A model generated the notes under the pieces. That model made no database searches and was not told the DNA's origin. It saw only the letters and a list, made by a program, of their open reading frames with translations. 64,000 bases of DNA, taken from Cichorium intybus (lineage: Eukaryota; Streptophyta; Magnoliopsida; Asterales; Asteraceae). Location of the stretch: positions 61,479,882-61,543,881 of the forward strand of contig CM042016.1 in assembly GCA_023525715.1 (NCBI GenBank), given 5' to 3'. Of the stretch, positions 52,196 through 63,599 are shown piece by piece. Within the stretch, counting starts at the first letter, position 1; every line of letters begins with the position of its first letter. A program made the position numbers and the translations under genes.

Positions 52196-52954
52196 GAGGA
52201 ACTGTGATGTGTGTATCTCATCTCAGGAAGATTAGAGTCGTAAACAAACCCTATCTGTTTCTAGTGGGCATCAACGACTATTGCCCAAAATCTGGCATTA
52301 GAAATCTCAGTTCCCTTGAGTGAGTGATTGATGTGGGAGCAGAAGTTAGCCCAAAGGATTGATGCAAAATCAACCTTTACATCATAGTAGATGCCATACA
52401 TCAGACTTTGGAAGGATTGATTCGCAGAGTCTAGACCAAAGGTCCTCCCAGACAGACATCTAACGAAGATGTTGAAAAAATACCTTCAAAGATCGGGAAG
52501 CTGTTTCTTCTTGAAGGTGCTGATGGTCTCCAACTGTGGCTCATATCCCATAGCATTGAACATATCAACCAGTTACTCAGCAGTAGGAATAACCATCTCC
52601 TTAGAGTTGTAGAGTGGAAGATGAAGGGCTTCAGCAAATTTCTCCTTCGTCAGTTGAACCTTCTTCGTCTTTCCCCTTGAATCGATGGATTCATAGAATA
52701 CAGATTTGACATTGTTGTTGGAGTCGAACAGAGCATTTGATGTGTAGTGGGCTCTGTGCACCAGGGTTGCAAGAATGGTTGGAGCGTGGGTCAGAGCATG
52801 ACCAAGAACAGATGCCTTCAAACATTCCACAAGAGCGACGAATGGTTGTGAGTAGAGATTTGGATCAGTGTGAAGAACCAGGTTTGCAGACTAATTCTTG
52901 AGAACAGGGATTGAGATTGCCTTAGTATTTTGAGAAGAACCTTCAGTTGCCATG
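52196..52954 (-). pseudogene. Copia-3 extra ORF, N-terminal part
   Basis: It starts at ATG 52954 on the minus strand (MATEGSSQNTKAIS). A stop near 52890 is followed by VECLKASVLGHALTHAPTIL, KFAEALHLPLYNSKEMV, stops near 52573 and 52485, and ILWANFCSHINHSLKG, where the central part joins. It matches the starts in Copia-1 (17214) and Copia-2 (about 10941). Several stops break it. Confidence 0.75.
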
Positions 52955-53999
52955 GATGATTTGAGGAAGAAGACGAAAAGAAATTAGGGTTCTTGAGAGA
53001 ATTCTTGCAGAGGAAGTTTGAGGGAGATGATCGCGTAAAGAAGTGAATTGAAGCGGTGTGAGGAATATATAGTGTTCGTGGTCCCAAGGCCATTTAATGC
53101 ACCTTTGAATTGGTCCACTAGTATTAAGAAACCTCAGCATCTGCATGTCCCAGTAACCCTGCAAAAGTGGAAACGTCCGGCTGTCAGTTGTGATCATTTG
53201 AAATTGAAGCGCCATAAGATCTTTTTGTTATGATTCGCCTTTATTCTCTCAATGACAGTTGTTAAACAAACGGTCATTTAATTTAAAAGAATGTTTGTCT
53301 CTGTCATTACTATAAATGTGAAAATCATTTGACTCATAAATTGACTTCGTATCAACAAGAATGTTTGCAACTGATATGTGTTCCCTTCGGAGAATGAAAG
53401 CTCAGTAAATGTTATGTGCAGCTCTGAAGGGTATTGATAACACAATACTTCGAAGTCCATGGTTTTTCTTTTAACATTTTTCCTTTTGTTTTTTTTTTAA
53501 TATGTTTTGTTTTAACTTTGAGAGATGCATTATGACACTTAACCTTGACTTTCTTGAATATTATGAAATAAAGATTTAACAGGTTAATGATCAGAATCAT
53601 TCGGATCATGTTGGAAGTCCATTTTTCATTTTGAAGGTTGTTTGATTCAATATCAGTCATGAATGTATAAGTCTAATCAACTCGGTGTGAACTTACTTTC
53701 GCATTTAGAACTAGAGGTTTGATTGTTCTTTTGTGTTTCAAATTTTTCATACCAAGTAATGATAACATTCTTTGCATTAAAATTGAGAAGGCTTTCATTT
53801 TTGAATTGAGCATCAGAAGTGTTTTTGAATTTGGATTGATTTTGAACAACTTTTTGAAAAACTTATTCCATTTCATCAATTGAAGTGTTTGGATACTATT
53901 CTCTGATGACAAGCCTTTGAGCTTCATACACCACCCCAACTTTACCATTTAAGGTAGATTACTTGAAATGTTCATATTCTCTACATGGTACTCGACTAT
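52955..53999 (-). other. Copia-3 spacer upstream of extra ORF
   Basis: No supported gene. It is parallel to 10942-11978 in Copia-2. T-rich near 53490-53515. It ends at the G1 insertion. Confidence 0.65.
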
Positions 54000-54228
54000 T
54001 GTAACGCCAAAACATGTTTATTATGTAATTATAATAAAAGGGTAAAAAGGTCATTTTACCTTAGAAGGGTAATTTGGTCTTTTTGACAGAAAAGGATTTG
54101 TTTGGTAATAATATTTTGAGTTGTGGACTTAAAATGTTATAAAATCTGATTTTTGTCATAAATTGTGTAAATTGTGGCAAATGTTCAATAAATGCAACTC
54201 TAGGGACTAGATTTGCAAATTCTGGAGG

Positions 54229-54237
54229 TATAAAAGG
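54229..54237 (+). promoter_or_regulatory. TATA box of G1 LTR
   Basis: TATAAAAGG in a GGAGGTATAAAAGGAGAG context, present in both LTRs (second copy near 60300). Confidence 0.7.
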
Positions 54238-54734
54238 AGAGACTTGTGCAGATTTTTGAGAGTTACGGGAGAGAACTTCTTGATCGATTTCTGCAGAATT
54301 TTGAAAGGTTCTTGAAGAATTGAAGCTTGTAATTCGATTCTTGGCTTCAAAGGGTAGAATTGGAAGCTTTGGAGGTAAATATTCCAAGTTCTTGATTGTT
54401 TGTTCTTGATGAGTTTTGTAGAACTCAAAACTGCATTTACAGTTATGATTGAGTGATTAAAATGATGTACTACTTCCATTAAGTCATGCTAATAAGAGCT
54501 TAATTCAAGATAATGGAAGTAGATTGTTATTTTTGATGAATTTGAAGTTTTGGGGTTTTTGGAACTAAGAACCCTAATTCTTCATATGATTGATTGAGTG
54601 GGTTTTGAGGATTGAAAACCTTGTATTAATAGAAGGTTTTAGCCTAGGAACAAACCCCAAACGATTAAGAACAGCATTAAGGACTTAAAGGGCAAAACTG
54701 CGTGCTACAGTGCACAAATCGCGACTGGCCTGGA

Positions 54735-54832
54735 GACATGCCCAGGCGCTAGGCGCAGTGCGCCCAGGTTCCTGGCGGGGTGTGCCTAGGCGCAGTGCGC
54801 CCTGTCCCTGGCGCAGTGCGCCCCCCAGGCAG
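54735..54832 (+). repeat. GC-rich repeat block in G1 LTR
   Basis: Several copies of GGCGCAGTGCGCCC and related CCCAGGCGC words, each nearly self-complementary, in otherwise AT-rich sequence. The second LTR has the same block, cut by G2 at 60871. Confidence 0.75.
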
Positions 54833-55299
54833 GGACTTAAAAATGCTAACTTTTGTTTGGCTTGTCCGATTTACCTCAAACTTGAACCGTAGGCTCGTTA
54901 TGGTCTGAAAAGTTTGGAAAATTTTTTAAATTGAGTTTTCGACATCTCGGGGGCACTGTAGAACAATACGAATGCCTCGGTGAATAGTGAAACTCATGAA
55001 AAGTTAGTAAACGGAAAGTTTATTAACTAGACATTGATTATAATGATATATTATTGAACTCTTATGTATTAGAGTCAATTAGAATGGCTGTTAACCTATT
55101 ATCATTTGGTATATAAATGAATATATATGTATGGGACAAGTGGTTGTGGTGCACGCAAAGGCAAGAAACAACCGAGATTTAAATGCAGCTAATATCCAGG
55201 TGAGTAATCTCACTTATATCATATATGATATGTGTTGATTGACCTATTACAGGTTGAAACTGTTTTGGGGGACGGAATTGATGGTTCAAAGATACATTT

Positions 55300-55590
55300 G
55301 AAAAGATAATACCAGATAAGCCGTGAGTCTGAGAAAGACAAGAACGGAGCTGTGAGTCAATAAACAGATAAACCGTGATACGACAATACCAGATAAGCCG
55401 TGAGTCTATGATAGACAAGAACGGAGCTGTGAGTCAGTAATGCGACAATACCAGATAAGACGTGAGTCTGCGATAGACAAGAACGGAGCTGTGAGTCCAC
55501 TTTAATTAGGCAATACCGGATAAGCCGTGAGTCATTACGTTGACAAGAACGGAGCCGTGAGTCTAGGCAATAGCGGGTAAACCCGTGAGC
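55300..55590 (+). repeat. Tandem array 1 in G1 LTR
   Basis: Four to five imperfect copies, 55-75 bp apart, of a unit containing CAATACCAGATAAGCCGTGA, then GTCT, a variable part and GACAAGAACGGAGCTGTGAG. Confidence 0.85.
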
Positions 55591-55619
55591 CATAATTGAT
55601 TGTGAAATAAGCTGTTAAT

Positions 55620-55860
55620 TGATGGTGCGGCCACTTGTGGCTATGATACTGGATGTTATATCCAACTGGTGCGGCCTATATGGCTATGATAGTATTATAT
55701 AGAAATGGTGCGGCCTTATGGCTATGATTCCGGGTCGTTGAACCCAAACTGGTGCGGCCTTCGGGCTATGATTCATATACTGGAAATGTTTTGGTGTGGC
55801 TTGTATAGCCATGACAAATGATGTGACTTATATAGTCATAAAATATGGTACAGTCAGATA
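55620..55860 (+). repeat. Tandem array 2 in G1 LTR
   Basis: Five or more imperfect copies, about 45-55 bp apart, of a unit containing TGGTGCGGCC, a short variable part, and GGCTATGAT. The last copies are decayed (TGGTGTGGCTTGTATAGCC). Confidence 0.8.
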
Positions 55861-56529
55861 TGACTAGGAAATAGGGGACATAAATGATAATTGAGAATTT
55901 GTATGAATATTCTCTTTTATATACATATGGCCTGGATGGCAAATAGAATTGATTTGATCGGTATGCAAATAACAGATTAGACGTGATAAAGTGATTTGAT
56001 AATCACATGATATTATGTTCCAGCCTGTAAGACTATGAAGTAGGATGCGAAATCCTAGGAGATATATGATCAGCCGGTAAGGCTAGTAGTCTGGGACCGA
56101 TATCCAGACAGATATACATGTTTAGCCGGAAAAGGCTATGAAATGGTATTTGATATTGAAAGATGAAAAAATAAATATATGTATCATATATAAAGAATTA
56201 TATATGGAAGTATTTATTGTACATGTTATTTGCAGATATGATTACTCACTGAGCTTTATAGCTCACGATATTTGTTAAATGTCCCTGCAGGTTAGCATGA
56301 TCCTGATAGGGAAAAGATAGAGTCCGTGACTAAGAAGTGGGACTCATAGATGCTGTCAGTAGCAGCCCGGCTTTAAAGGAGATTATGGTATTTTATACTC
56401 TCCTTGATACACTTGTACCTGTTTTTATTAAAATATACCCCTTTTGTTATGGTTTTATGTAATGAAACCTTTGTTTTTAATGAAAAATTTTCAGGGGTGT
56501 TTTTGTTTTAAAAGCCGGGTGTTACAAGT

Positions 56530-56542
56530 TGGTATCAGAGCC
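56530..56542 (+). promoter_or_regulatory. G1 primer binding site (tRNA-iMet)
   Basis: TGGTATCAGAGCC, three bases after the LTR end, is a perfect complement to the 3' end of initiator tRNA-Met. Confidence 0.9.
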
Positions 56543-57980
56543 GTGGTTTAAGTGAACTAGGTGTCTATAGAGTAGATTCCTGGACTTAAACCCTGAGATA
56601 GTAGACATGATGCATAATTAGGTGTATATAGTTGATATTATATATATATAACCTAACTGTTGCTGACTTCTGACGTATAAGAAGTATGAGCAGTGAATCT
56701 TCTTGGGAGACATTTAGGGCGTGAAGCTCTAAGAAATCGACCAACCCTTTCTCAAAGCTCCATTGAATGAGGGCCAAAAAGGGACGAATAGCCGAAAATC
56801 CACATGATGAGCAATATTAGCTGATATGGTCAGAAAAAGAAATCGGTTGCTCACCCTGATTGATATTCAAAGTGAAAGAACAGTAGTTGATACTACAAGA
56901 AAAGCAGAAATAATATTAGTGGACTTCTCAGAAGAAGTTAAAACGAATTAGGTCTAACCTTAAAGGAAAGGGACCAGAACGAAAAGATGATGTGGTATAA
57001 GAAGTGCAGGAAAAGCACTCGGAACATTTTAGAGTTGAGACTCTATCGTTGACATGCTAAAATTGCAGAAAATAGGAGCATATTGCTCGAGTTTGTTGTG
57101 TGGGATGGAAGTGGTTCCAGCGTGGAACTATAGATCACTTCCTTATGAAATACTCACATGCTAAATGTGGAGTAACGTGTGATGAACCCAGGAAAGAAAG
57201 AAGAAACGAATGGTCGAAAATGACCAGTGGTATCATGAGCATTCCAGCAGATTGTGGAAGAAGCTCGTGAGGAGACTGATATGATCTCCGATATAATTGT
57301 TCTGAATATAACTCGTGTATGTTATATTTGATCCATGAAGCTATGCTTTGGATCGGTGACACTGATGTCTTGTTTGAATATTTCATCAATGATTACGAAT
57401 GAAATTTTGGAAGAATCTATAGTAGATAGCAAATATGTTCTAGATATTGAACACCTGGAAAGTAGTCTGCCTAGGATTTACGGGACCATTTTTCCCTATG
57501 AATCTGAAGTCGATGACTACCAATGATTTGAAAGTAATTGTGCATATTAATTGGTTAGCAATGAATTATGCTAACATGAATTGTAGAAACAAGAACATTA
57601 TGGTTCTTAAAACAGATATGAAATGGATGAAAATCCATGGTAAATGAACGTTGTTGAGAATACCGGTTATTTTCTTTGCTTAAACTCAGAAAAGAGTTAG
57701 TAAAAGAGTGATGTTGTAATTGGCATACATGGTATTGGCCAAGTTAAATAAAGCAGTGATAGTAGTGTACTACTTTAAATAAATTCTCGGATGTTTCTTT
57801 TGAAAAGAAGTTCCAGGATTTATGCCAGATTGGTAAGAAGAATTTATAATTAACTAATTTTGGGAGCCGTTCCTGTTATTTAGGCTCTAAACTGATTTAC
57901 ATCTGTAGAGATGACAGAGTTGGAAAACAACTAGAAGAAAACTTGGTATTGGGGTCTCTTATGGCTGAATGTGTTATTGT
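56543..57980 (+). other. G1 interior, left part: gag/protease region decayed beyond recognition
   Basis: No open frame over about 85 codons. By position this should hold gag and protease. I can see no reliable motif. Confidence 0.5.
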
Positions 57981-60060
57981 ATGAGCCATATCTTGTTTGA
58001 AAAGAAGAAAGACAAGTTGATGCATATGTGCATTGACTAATGAGAATCTGATATTCTCGAAACCAGATCGAAAATGAGGTACATTTGTACCAGATATTGG
58101 AGTTACTTCACTGAGTTAAGTGATTTGTAAAATTCTCCAAGTATGAAAATTTGGCTAAAAGAAGTTTTAATTCTTTAGGCATGCTAACGGTACCAAAGAA
58201 GATAAAGCAGATCCAGTGGAAAAGATGTTGTGATGAAACAGAAACCGCCTTGGAAATTGACTGAAATTAGTAGTTTCCTAGGATTTGCGGGTTAATTTAG
58301 GAGAGTTGTAGAAAACTGCTCCTTGATTGCTGTTCAGTTGACTAAGGTTGACTAATAAAAGTATAAAGTTTGAGTGGTAGAAAGACCACAAGTATCTTTT
58401 AAAGGTTTGAAATAAACCTTGTGTGAAGCTCCGGTGTTAGCATTATGCTAAGTGGAGAAGATAAATTGGATCATAGAAATGTATCCAAATTTGACTGTAG
58501 ATTCATGATGTTGCAGTAGCAACTATGATTTTGGTTTTGAAGCTTTGAAAACACTATTTATATGGTGTAAAGCTTACTGTTTATATGGATCATATAAGTT
58601 TGAAGTACTTAATTGATCAAAAAGCAGCTGAATATGAGATAGCAAAGATAGATGGGTTACTTAAAGATTTCGGTAAAGAAATCTTGTACCATCTCGGTAA
58701 AGCAAATGTGGCTATAGATGCCTTGAGTTGAAAAGAGTATCTTTTGAAAGATACATCCACATGTATGAGTGTGGCGAATTGATTACCTGAGTTGATTCGG
58801 GTAGCACAAAAAGAAGTGTGCAAGTCTGAAAACATGGAAAAAATGAATGAATGACTAGCTATTGAAAGAAGCTAGCTAGAAACTCACGATGATTGAAAAC
58901 CCTTGGGGTTGTGTATGTGAGTTCCAAAGCAAAGTGAGGTATGAAATTACCCTTAAAAGATGCATATTATAGTAGATATGCAGTACACCCGGAGTAATAC
59001 CAAACTGCATAGGATGATAAAACCTATGTATTGGTGGCTGGGAATGAAGAAAGATAGTAAAGGATATGTGAACGGTGTTTGACTTTTGTGCAAGTAAAGT
59101 CAAACCATTAAAAGCATACGGAGAAATTTAGCCACTGTGGGTCCCAAAGAAGAAAAAGGGACGATATAATTATAGAATTGGTAATAAAGTCTTTGCAAAT
59201 ACCGCATTGGTATGACACCATATGGGTAACTGCAGATTGATTGATGAAATCAGTGTAGACTTATACTGATTACGGAAGAAATTAAGATCGAAAAGTAGTG
59301 AAAAACTACATAGAAAAGGAAATTTGTCGACGGGCGCTACTGGTGTTGATTGTATCGAGTCGAGAAAATAGAATTATTCCTAGAATTTGACATAGTTTCC
59401 AATAATAAGTACTAATAAGTGCCGTATCTTGATGGGCGAGATGAGAAAATTATGCAGACTTCAGAAGATATGCATTGAACTTGCATATTAAACCGTAGCA
59501 GAAAATGAGAAATTGTTCATCTTTGGTAGAAACTGTAGATAATAACAGTTTCATACCAGCATTCTGATTGCTCGAATGGAACGTTATATGGAGTACAGTG
59601 TTACACTCCTATTTGTTAGACCGAAATTGTGGAAAAGCCATGGGCTAGATCCTAGATTCTTGCACAAACTGAAGAGAAGACTTGATGAATTGTAAAAGTG
59701 GTATGTGGATCACTGAATATAAGTCCTTGAAATTCCAAGTAAAGGAATATGGTAGTACTGAAAGTAACCCTTTGTAAAGGATAAAAATCTGTTTGGGACG
59801 ACAAGAAAGAAATTATGTATTGATAACTTCCAACGAATCCCTCATGTTGAAATGAGGTAGATAAGTGATTAAGGTGCCCGGGACAACCGGAGGAATGATA
59901 TGCGAGTGGTGATATAACCACGAGATAAGAAGATTAGCATGGTGAAAGTGCTTTTGCGTCATCACAAAGGTTCCGACATGACGTGGGAGACCGAAAGTGA
60001 AATGAGGGAGAAATACCCTCAACTTTTCGTATGATTTCGGGGACGAAATCTCTTAAAGGA
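57981..60060 (+). pseudogene. G1 pol remnants: RT, RNase H, integrase and chromodomain traces
   Basis: Many stops and frameshifts, but family motifs survive in order. MHMCID near 58020 matches the RT start M-R-M-C-I-D-Y. EISSFLGFAG near 58265 and LCEAPVLAL near 58420 are from the RT-RNase H link. IDGLLKDFGKEILYHLGKAN near 58645-58710 is the end of RNase H. WYDTIWVTAD near 59210 is integrase core. HHKGSDMTWETESEMREKYP near 59950-60015 is the C-terminal edge of a chromodomain. The last bases, GGGGACGAAATCTC, are typical of Tekay-type ends. No product can be made. Confidence 0.8.
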
Positions 60061-60070
60061 GGGGAGAATT
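60055..60070 (+). promoter_or_regulatory. G1 polypurine tract
   Basis: AAAGGAGGGGAGAATT lies immediately before the 3' LTR start TGTAACGCC. Confidence 0.85.
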
Positions 60071-60870
60071 TGTAACGCCAAAACATGTTTATTATGTAAT
60101 TATAATAAAAAGGGTAAAAATGTCATTTTACCTTAGAAGGGTAATTTGGTCTTTTTGATAGAAAAGGATTTGTTTGGTAATAATATTTTGAGTTGTGGAC
60201 TTAAAATGTTATAAAATCTGATTTTTGTCATAAATTGTGTAAATTGTGGCAAATGTTCAATAAATGCAACTCTAGGGACTAGATTTGCAAATTCTGGAGG
60301 TATAAAAGGAGAGACTTGTGCAGATTTTTGGGAGTTACGGGAGAGAACTTCTTGATCGATTTCTGCAGAATTTTGAAAGGTTCTTGAAGAATTGAAGCTT
60401 GTAATTCGATTCTTGGCTTCAAAGGGTAGAATTGGAAGCTTTGGAGGTAAATATTCCAAGTTCTTGATTGTTTGTTCTTGATGAGTTTTGTAGAACTCAA
60501 AACTGCATTTTACAGTTATGATTGAGTGATTAAAATGATGTACTACTTCCATTAAGTCATGCTAATAAGAGCTTAATTCAAGATAATGGAAGTAGATTGT
60601 TATTTTTGATGAATTTGAAGTTTTGGGGTTTTTGGAACTAAGAACCCTAATTCTTCATATGATTGATTGAGTGGGTTTTGAGGGTTGAAAACCTTGTATT
60701 AATAGAAGGTTTTAGCCTAGGAACAAACCCCAAACGATTAAGAACAACATTAAGGACTTAAAGGGCAAAACTGCGTGCTACAGTGCACAAATCACGACTG
60801 GCCTGGAGACCTGCCCAGGCGCTAGGCGCAGTGCGCCCAGGTTCCTGGCGGGGTGCGCCCAGGCGCATTG
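60071..60870 (+). repeat. G1 3' LTR, first 800 bp, cut by G2
   Basis: Near-identical to 54000-54794, with about ten substitutions and two single-base indels by eye. It stops in the GC-rich repeat block, where G2 begins. Flank CATTG (60866-60870). Confidence 0.93.
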
Positions 60871-63583
60871 TGTGACATCCGCCTAAAATGGATTCGGGTC
60901 AACCCAACCCAATTGGGAAATTTAATAAACCCTACTCAAGATTTACTTGACGCTAATAGGATCAAAACCTATACAATACGATATAAATTGACGTTAATAG
61001 CAAAATAGCATAGTATAACGTTATAACTATAATCAAATTAAATTATGATACCATATTAAAATCAAATCAAAGTATGATACTCTAATTAAATTAAAAGAGT
61101 CAAACTTGAATACTATAATTAAACTTCAAATCAAAGTAGATTGTTATAATCAAATAATAACATATTTTTTTATAAAACTCTATTTTTATAAACTCTACAT
61201 TAAATTTTATAAAATTCTTATATTAATTAGTGTATTACATAGAGATGCTTGTACTAGTGGGAAATTATGAAGACCACCTAAAGTCAAAAGTTATTCCCAT
61301 GGTCTCCCACTCACACCTCCCATCATCTTTCCTTTCATTTTTCTCCCAACACATTATTCTCATCACCACTCAAACCCTCTCTATTCTTTCTCTCACTCTC
61401 AATCTCGAAATTCTTCCAAGAAATATCAATTTTCCAGCCAAGAACAATCCCTCATACTCAAATCTCCATCCCTCTTGAAGCATTCATCAAGGTATGTTGT
61501 TAAAAGTTCCAAATTCATACATGAAACAAATTAAATCCACCAAAATATCTAAAACTCATTTTATGCATAAACCTGATTTTTCTCAGACTCTCATAAATAA
61601 AATAAGAAGTTCTGGAAATTTTCAGAAAATAACTTATTTTTATTGAATTACTATAATTATTGCAATAAAATATGGCAATAATTCACATAAAATACTTTTT
61701 GCAGTCAATAAATTCTGGGAAAATTTTGGAACAACCCTTATATTGAGTAAAGTGGATTTATAAAGTTTCATGCATTTATATAACTGTTTGATGCTTATTT
61801 TGTATTTTATTTTGTTGTAGATAAATAAATTGCAAAATATAGTTATGTATGTTAAAAACTAGATTTTATATTTTTCGCACCTTATTAACATATTAGAGAC
61901 TCCATGAACAAATTTACAGATTTTTGTAATAATTTTTGCTTATTTTTCCTGAATTAATGATTATTTAATGGTTTAAATAGATAATAAATAGCTACACATG
62001 TCCAAAACTTATAGAACCTTATCAGAATATCTTATATAACATGTTAATCATAAATAAAAAGTCTAATGAATTTCTCTTAATATTTTCCTATTATTTATGA
62101 TTTTAGTGATTAGTTAATAATGAAAAACATAAGAAATACTTCCCTTAGTCCAAAATATCCAAAATATTTACAGTAGGCTCAATATAATGTTAGCAAACTA
62201 TGGTTAATTTACCAGAATTTGTGGGAATCATTTATTATTTTTCCCGAATTTTATTGTGGTTTAATTATTAAAATACTAAATAAATACTAAATCAGTTAAG
62301 AAAAATATGCAAATTTTACAGTAATTACCATTTTATGAAATAATGATTTTCTGAAAATTTCAGAATGTTTTATTACTGTTTAGTATTTAAAACCATTTTC
62401 CTAAATATCTAAGCATGTAAAAATGCATTTTTAATGATTATTTCATATAAATAATTGTTTATAATATATAAAATCTGTAAATACTTATAATTTGACTAGT
62501 TATTATTTTAATAAGAAATTATTAAAATCTTGTCTAAAGTGAAAATATAAATTAATTAAGCAAAGTAATTAATTCAATTTAAAATTCATTTAACATATAA
62601 ATACATTAATATTCAAAACAAAATTTGGATAATTGTCAATTCATCTAATATAAGAATATGTGTCTAATTATTCTTATTAATACTATATTCCCATTTATCG
62701 ATTCCTAAACCAAAACTATTAATTATAATAGGTTCCACGTCGTTTTGACCCGAGCCGTCTATCGTACAACACGCGTATTCCGTTTGGACTAATGTGAGTA
62801 ATCTACCCCATATTTTATAATTTTCAATACTTTTGGGGTGTATCATGTGGTTTTAATATGTTCCAACTTCATTTTATTATTTTTTCACCATTGAGACATT
62901 GTTGGGACATTTATACGTGAATCATTATTTGTATAATTATTGTTTGTTTACGCTACATGTACTTGTAGTGCATTACCATTTTTAGTCTAATCTCCATGAC
63001 TATGCCCGTATTCTTGAGGTACGTTATGGACAATAATAGCGCTATTGGGTTGACCACCCCGCCTTGGGACGCTAAGGTGATTGATTGCACGTGGTTGAGT
63101 GTGTATGATGATTAGATGCTCCATCCTATATATATACATATACATATGTATATATAGGGTGAGGACTTATTGTTGTTGTTATCATTTGTTAATCAATTTT
63201 TGATTTATAAACCGTTATCTCAATAATACTTACTTGTCGATTTCCAAAGAAAACAAGTTTCAAATTATAAATATTTCAAACTCACAATTTTCTTTAATAA
63301 AACTAGATTACTCACCAACTCTCGTAGTTGACCTGTTTTTACCCATGATGCAGATTTGAAGAATGAAGTTGATGAAAAGTAGGGTGTACCTTAGAAACCC
63401 ACAAGAGTATTTAAATTTGATGTAATAAATGTTGTTTGTATTGGAATTTGTATTTGTATGTTGTGGATCTTGTTTGCCTACTTAGTACTTAATTGAATCT
63501 AATCATATTATAACATAGTTGTCATGAGACTTTGAACAATATATCACGCCTTGATCGATTCCGCCAAGGATCGGGGTGTGACA
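60871..63583 (+). repeat. G2 5' LTR
   Basis: TGTGACATCCGCC to GGGGTGTGACA. Strongly AT-rich in the middle (61500-62700). A TA/CA microsatellite lies at 63127-63160. No ORF of interest. Confidence 0.85.
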
Positions 63584-63586
63584 GAT

Positions 63587-63599
63587 TGGTATCAGAGCC
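63587..63599 (+). promoter_or_regulatory. G2 primer binding site (tRNA-iMet)
   Basis: TGGTATCAGAGCC, three bases after the LTR end. Confidence 0.9.

Larger units (their letters stand above)
49074..53999 (-). mobile_element. Copia-3: SIRE-like element, 3' part, cut by G1
   Basis: On the minus strand: spacer (53999-52955), extra ORF (52954-49574), polypurine tract and 3' LTR (49541-49074). It inserted into the copia fragment ending at 49073. The pol, gag and 5' LTR would lie beyond G1 and outside the window. The spacer and start of the extra ORF are close relatives of Copia-2, and Copia-1 is a more distant relative. Confidence 0.85.
54000..56526 (+). repeat. G1 5' LTR (2.5 kb)
   Basis: TGTAACGCCAAAACATG to AGCCGGGTGTTACA. 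TATA box TATAAAAGG at 54229-54237. It contains a GC-rich repeat block (54735-54832) and two imperfect tandem arrays (55300-55590, 55620-55860). Its first 800 bases match 60071-60870 with about ten substitutions by eye. Confidence 0.92.
54000..60870 (+). mobile_element. G1: chromovirus-type Ty3/gypsy element with decayed interior
   Basis: 5' LTR 54000-56526, primer site for initiator tRNA-Met, about 3.5 kb of interior with no open gene, polypurine tract, and the first 800 bases of the 3' LTR, cut by G2 at 60871. The rest of the 3' LTR and the right flank lie outside the window. The left flank is ACTAT (53995-53999). Broken but readable RT, RNase H, integrase and chromodomain traces place it near the Tekay/Del chromoviruses. 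Confidence 0.88.

Noticed and set aside
55300..55860. Tandem arrays in the G1 LTR as a CRISPR array or satellite DNA
   Set aside because: Units are imperfect and vary in length, lie inside one LTR, and the genome is a plant.
63587..63599. TGGTATCAGAGCC as a piece of a tRNA gene
   Set aside because: Only 13 bases match, it sits three bases after an LTR, and the same sequence is found after the G1 LTR. It is a primer site.
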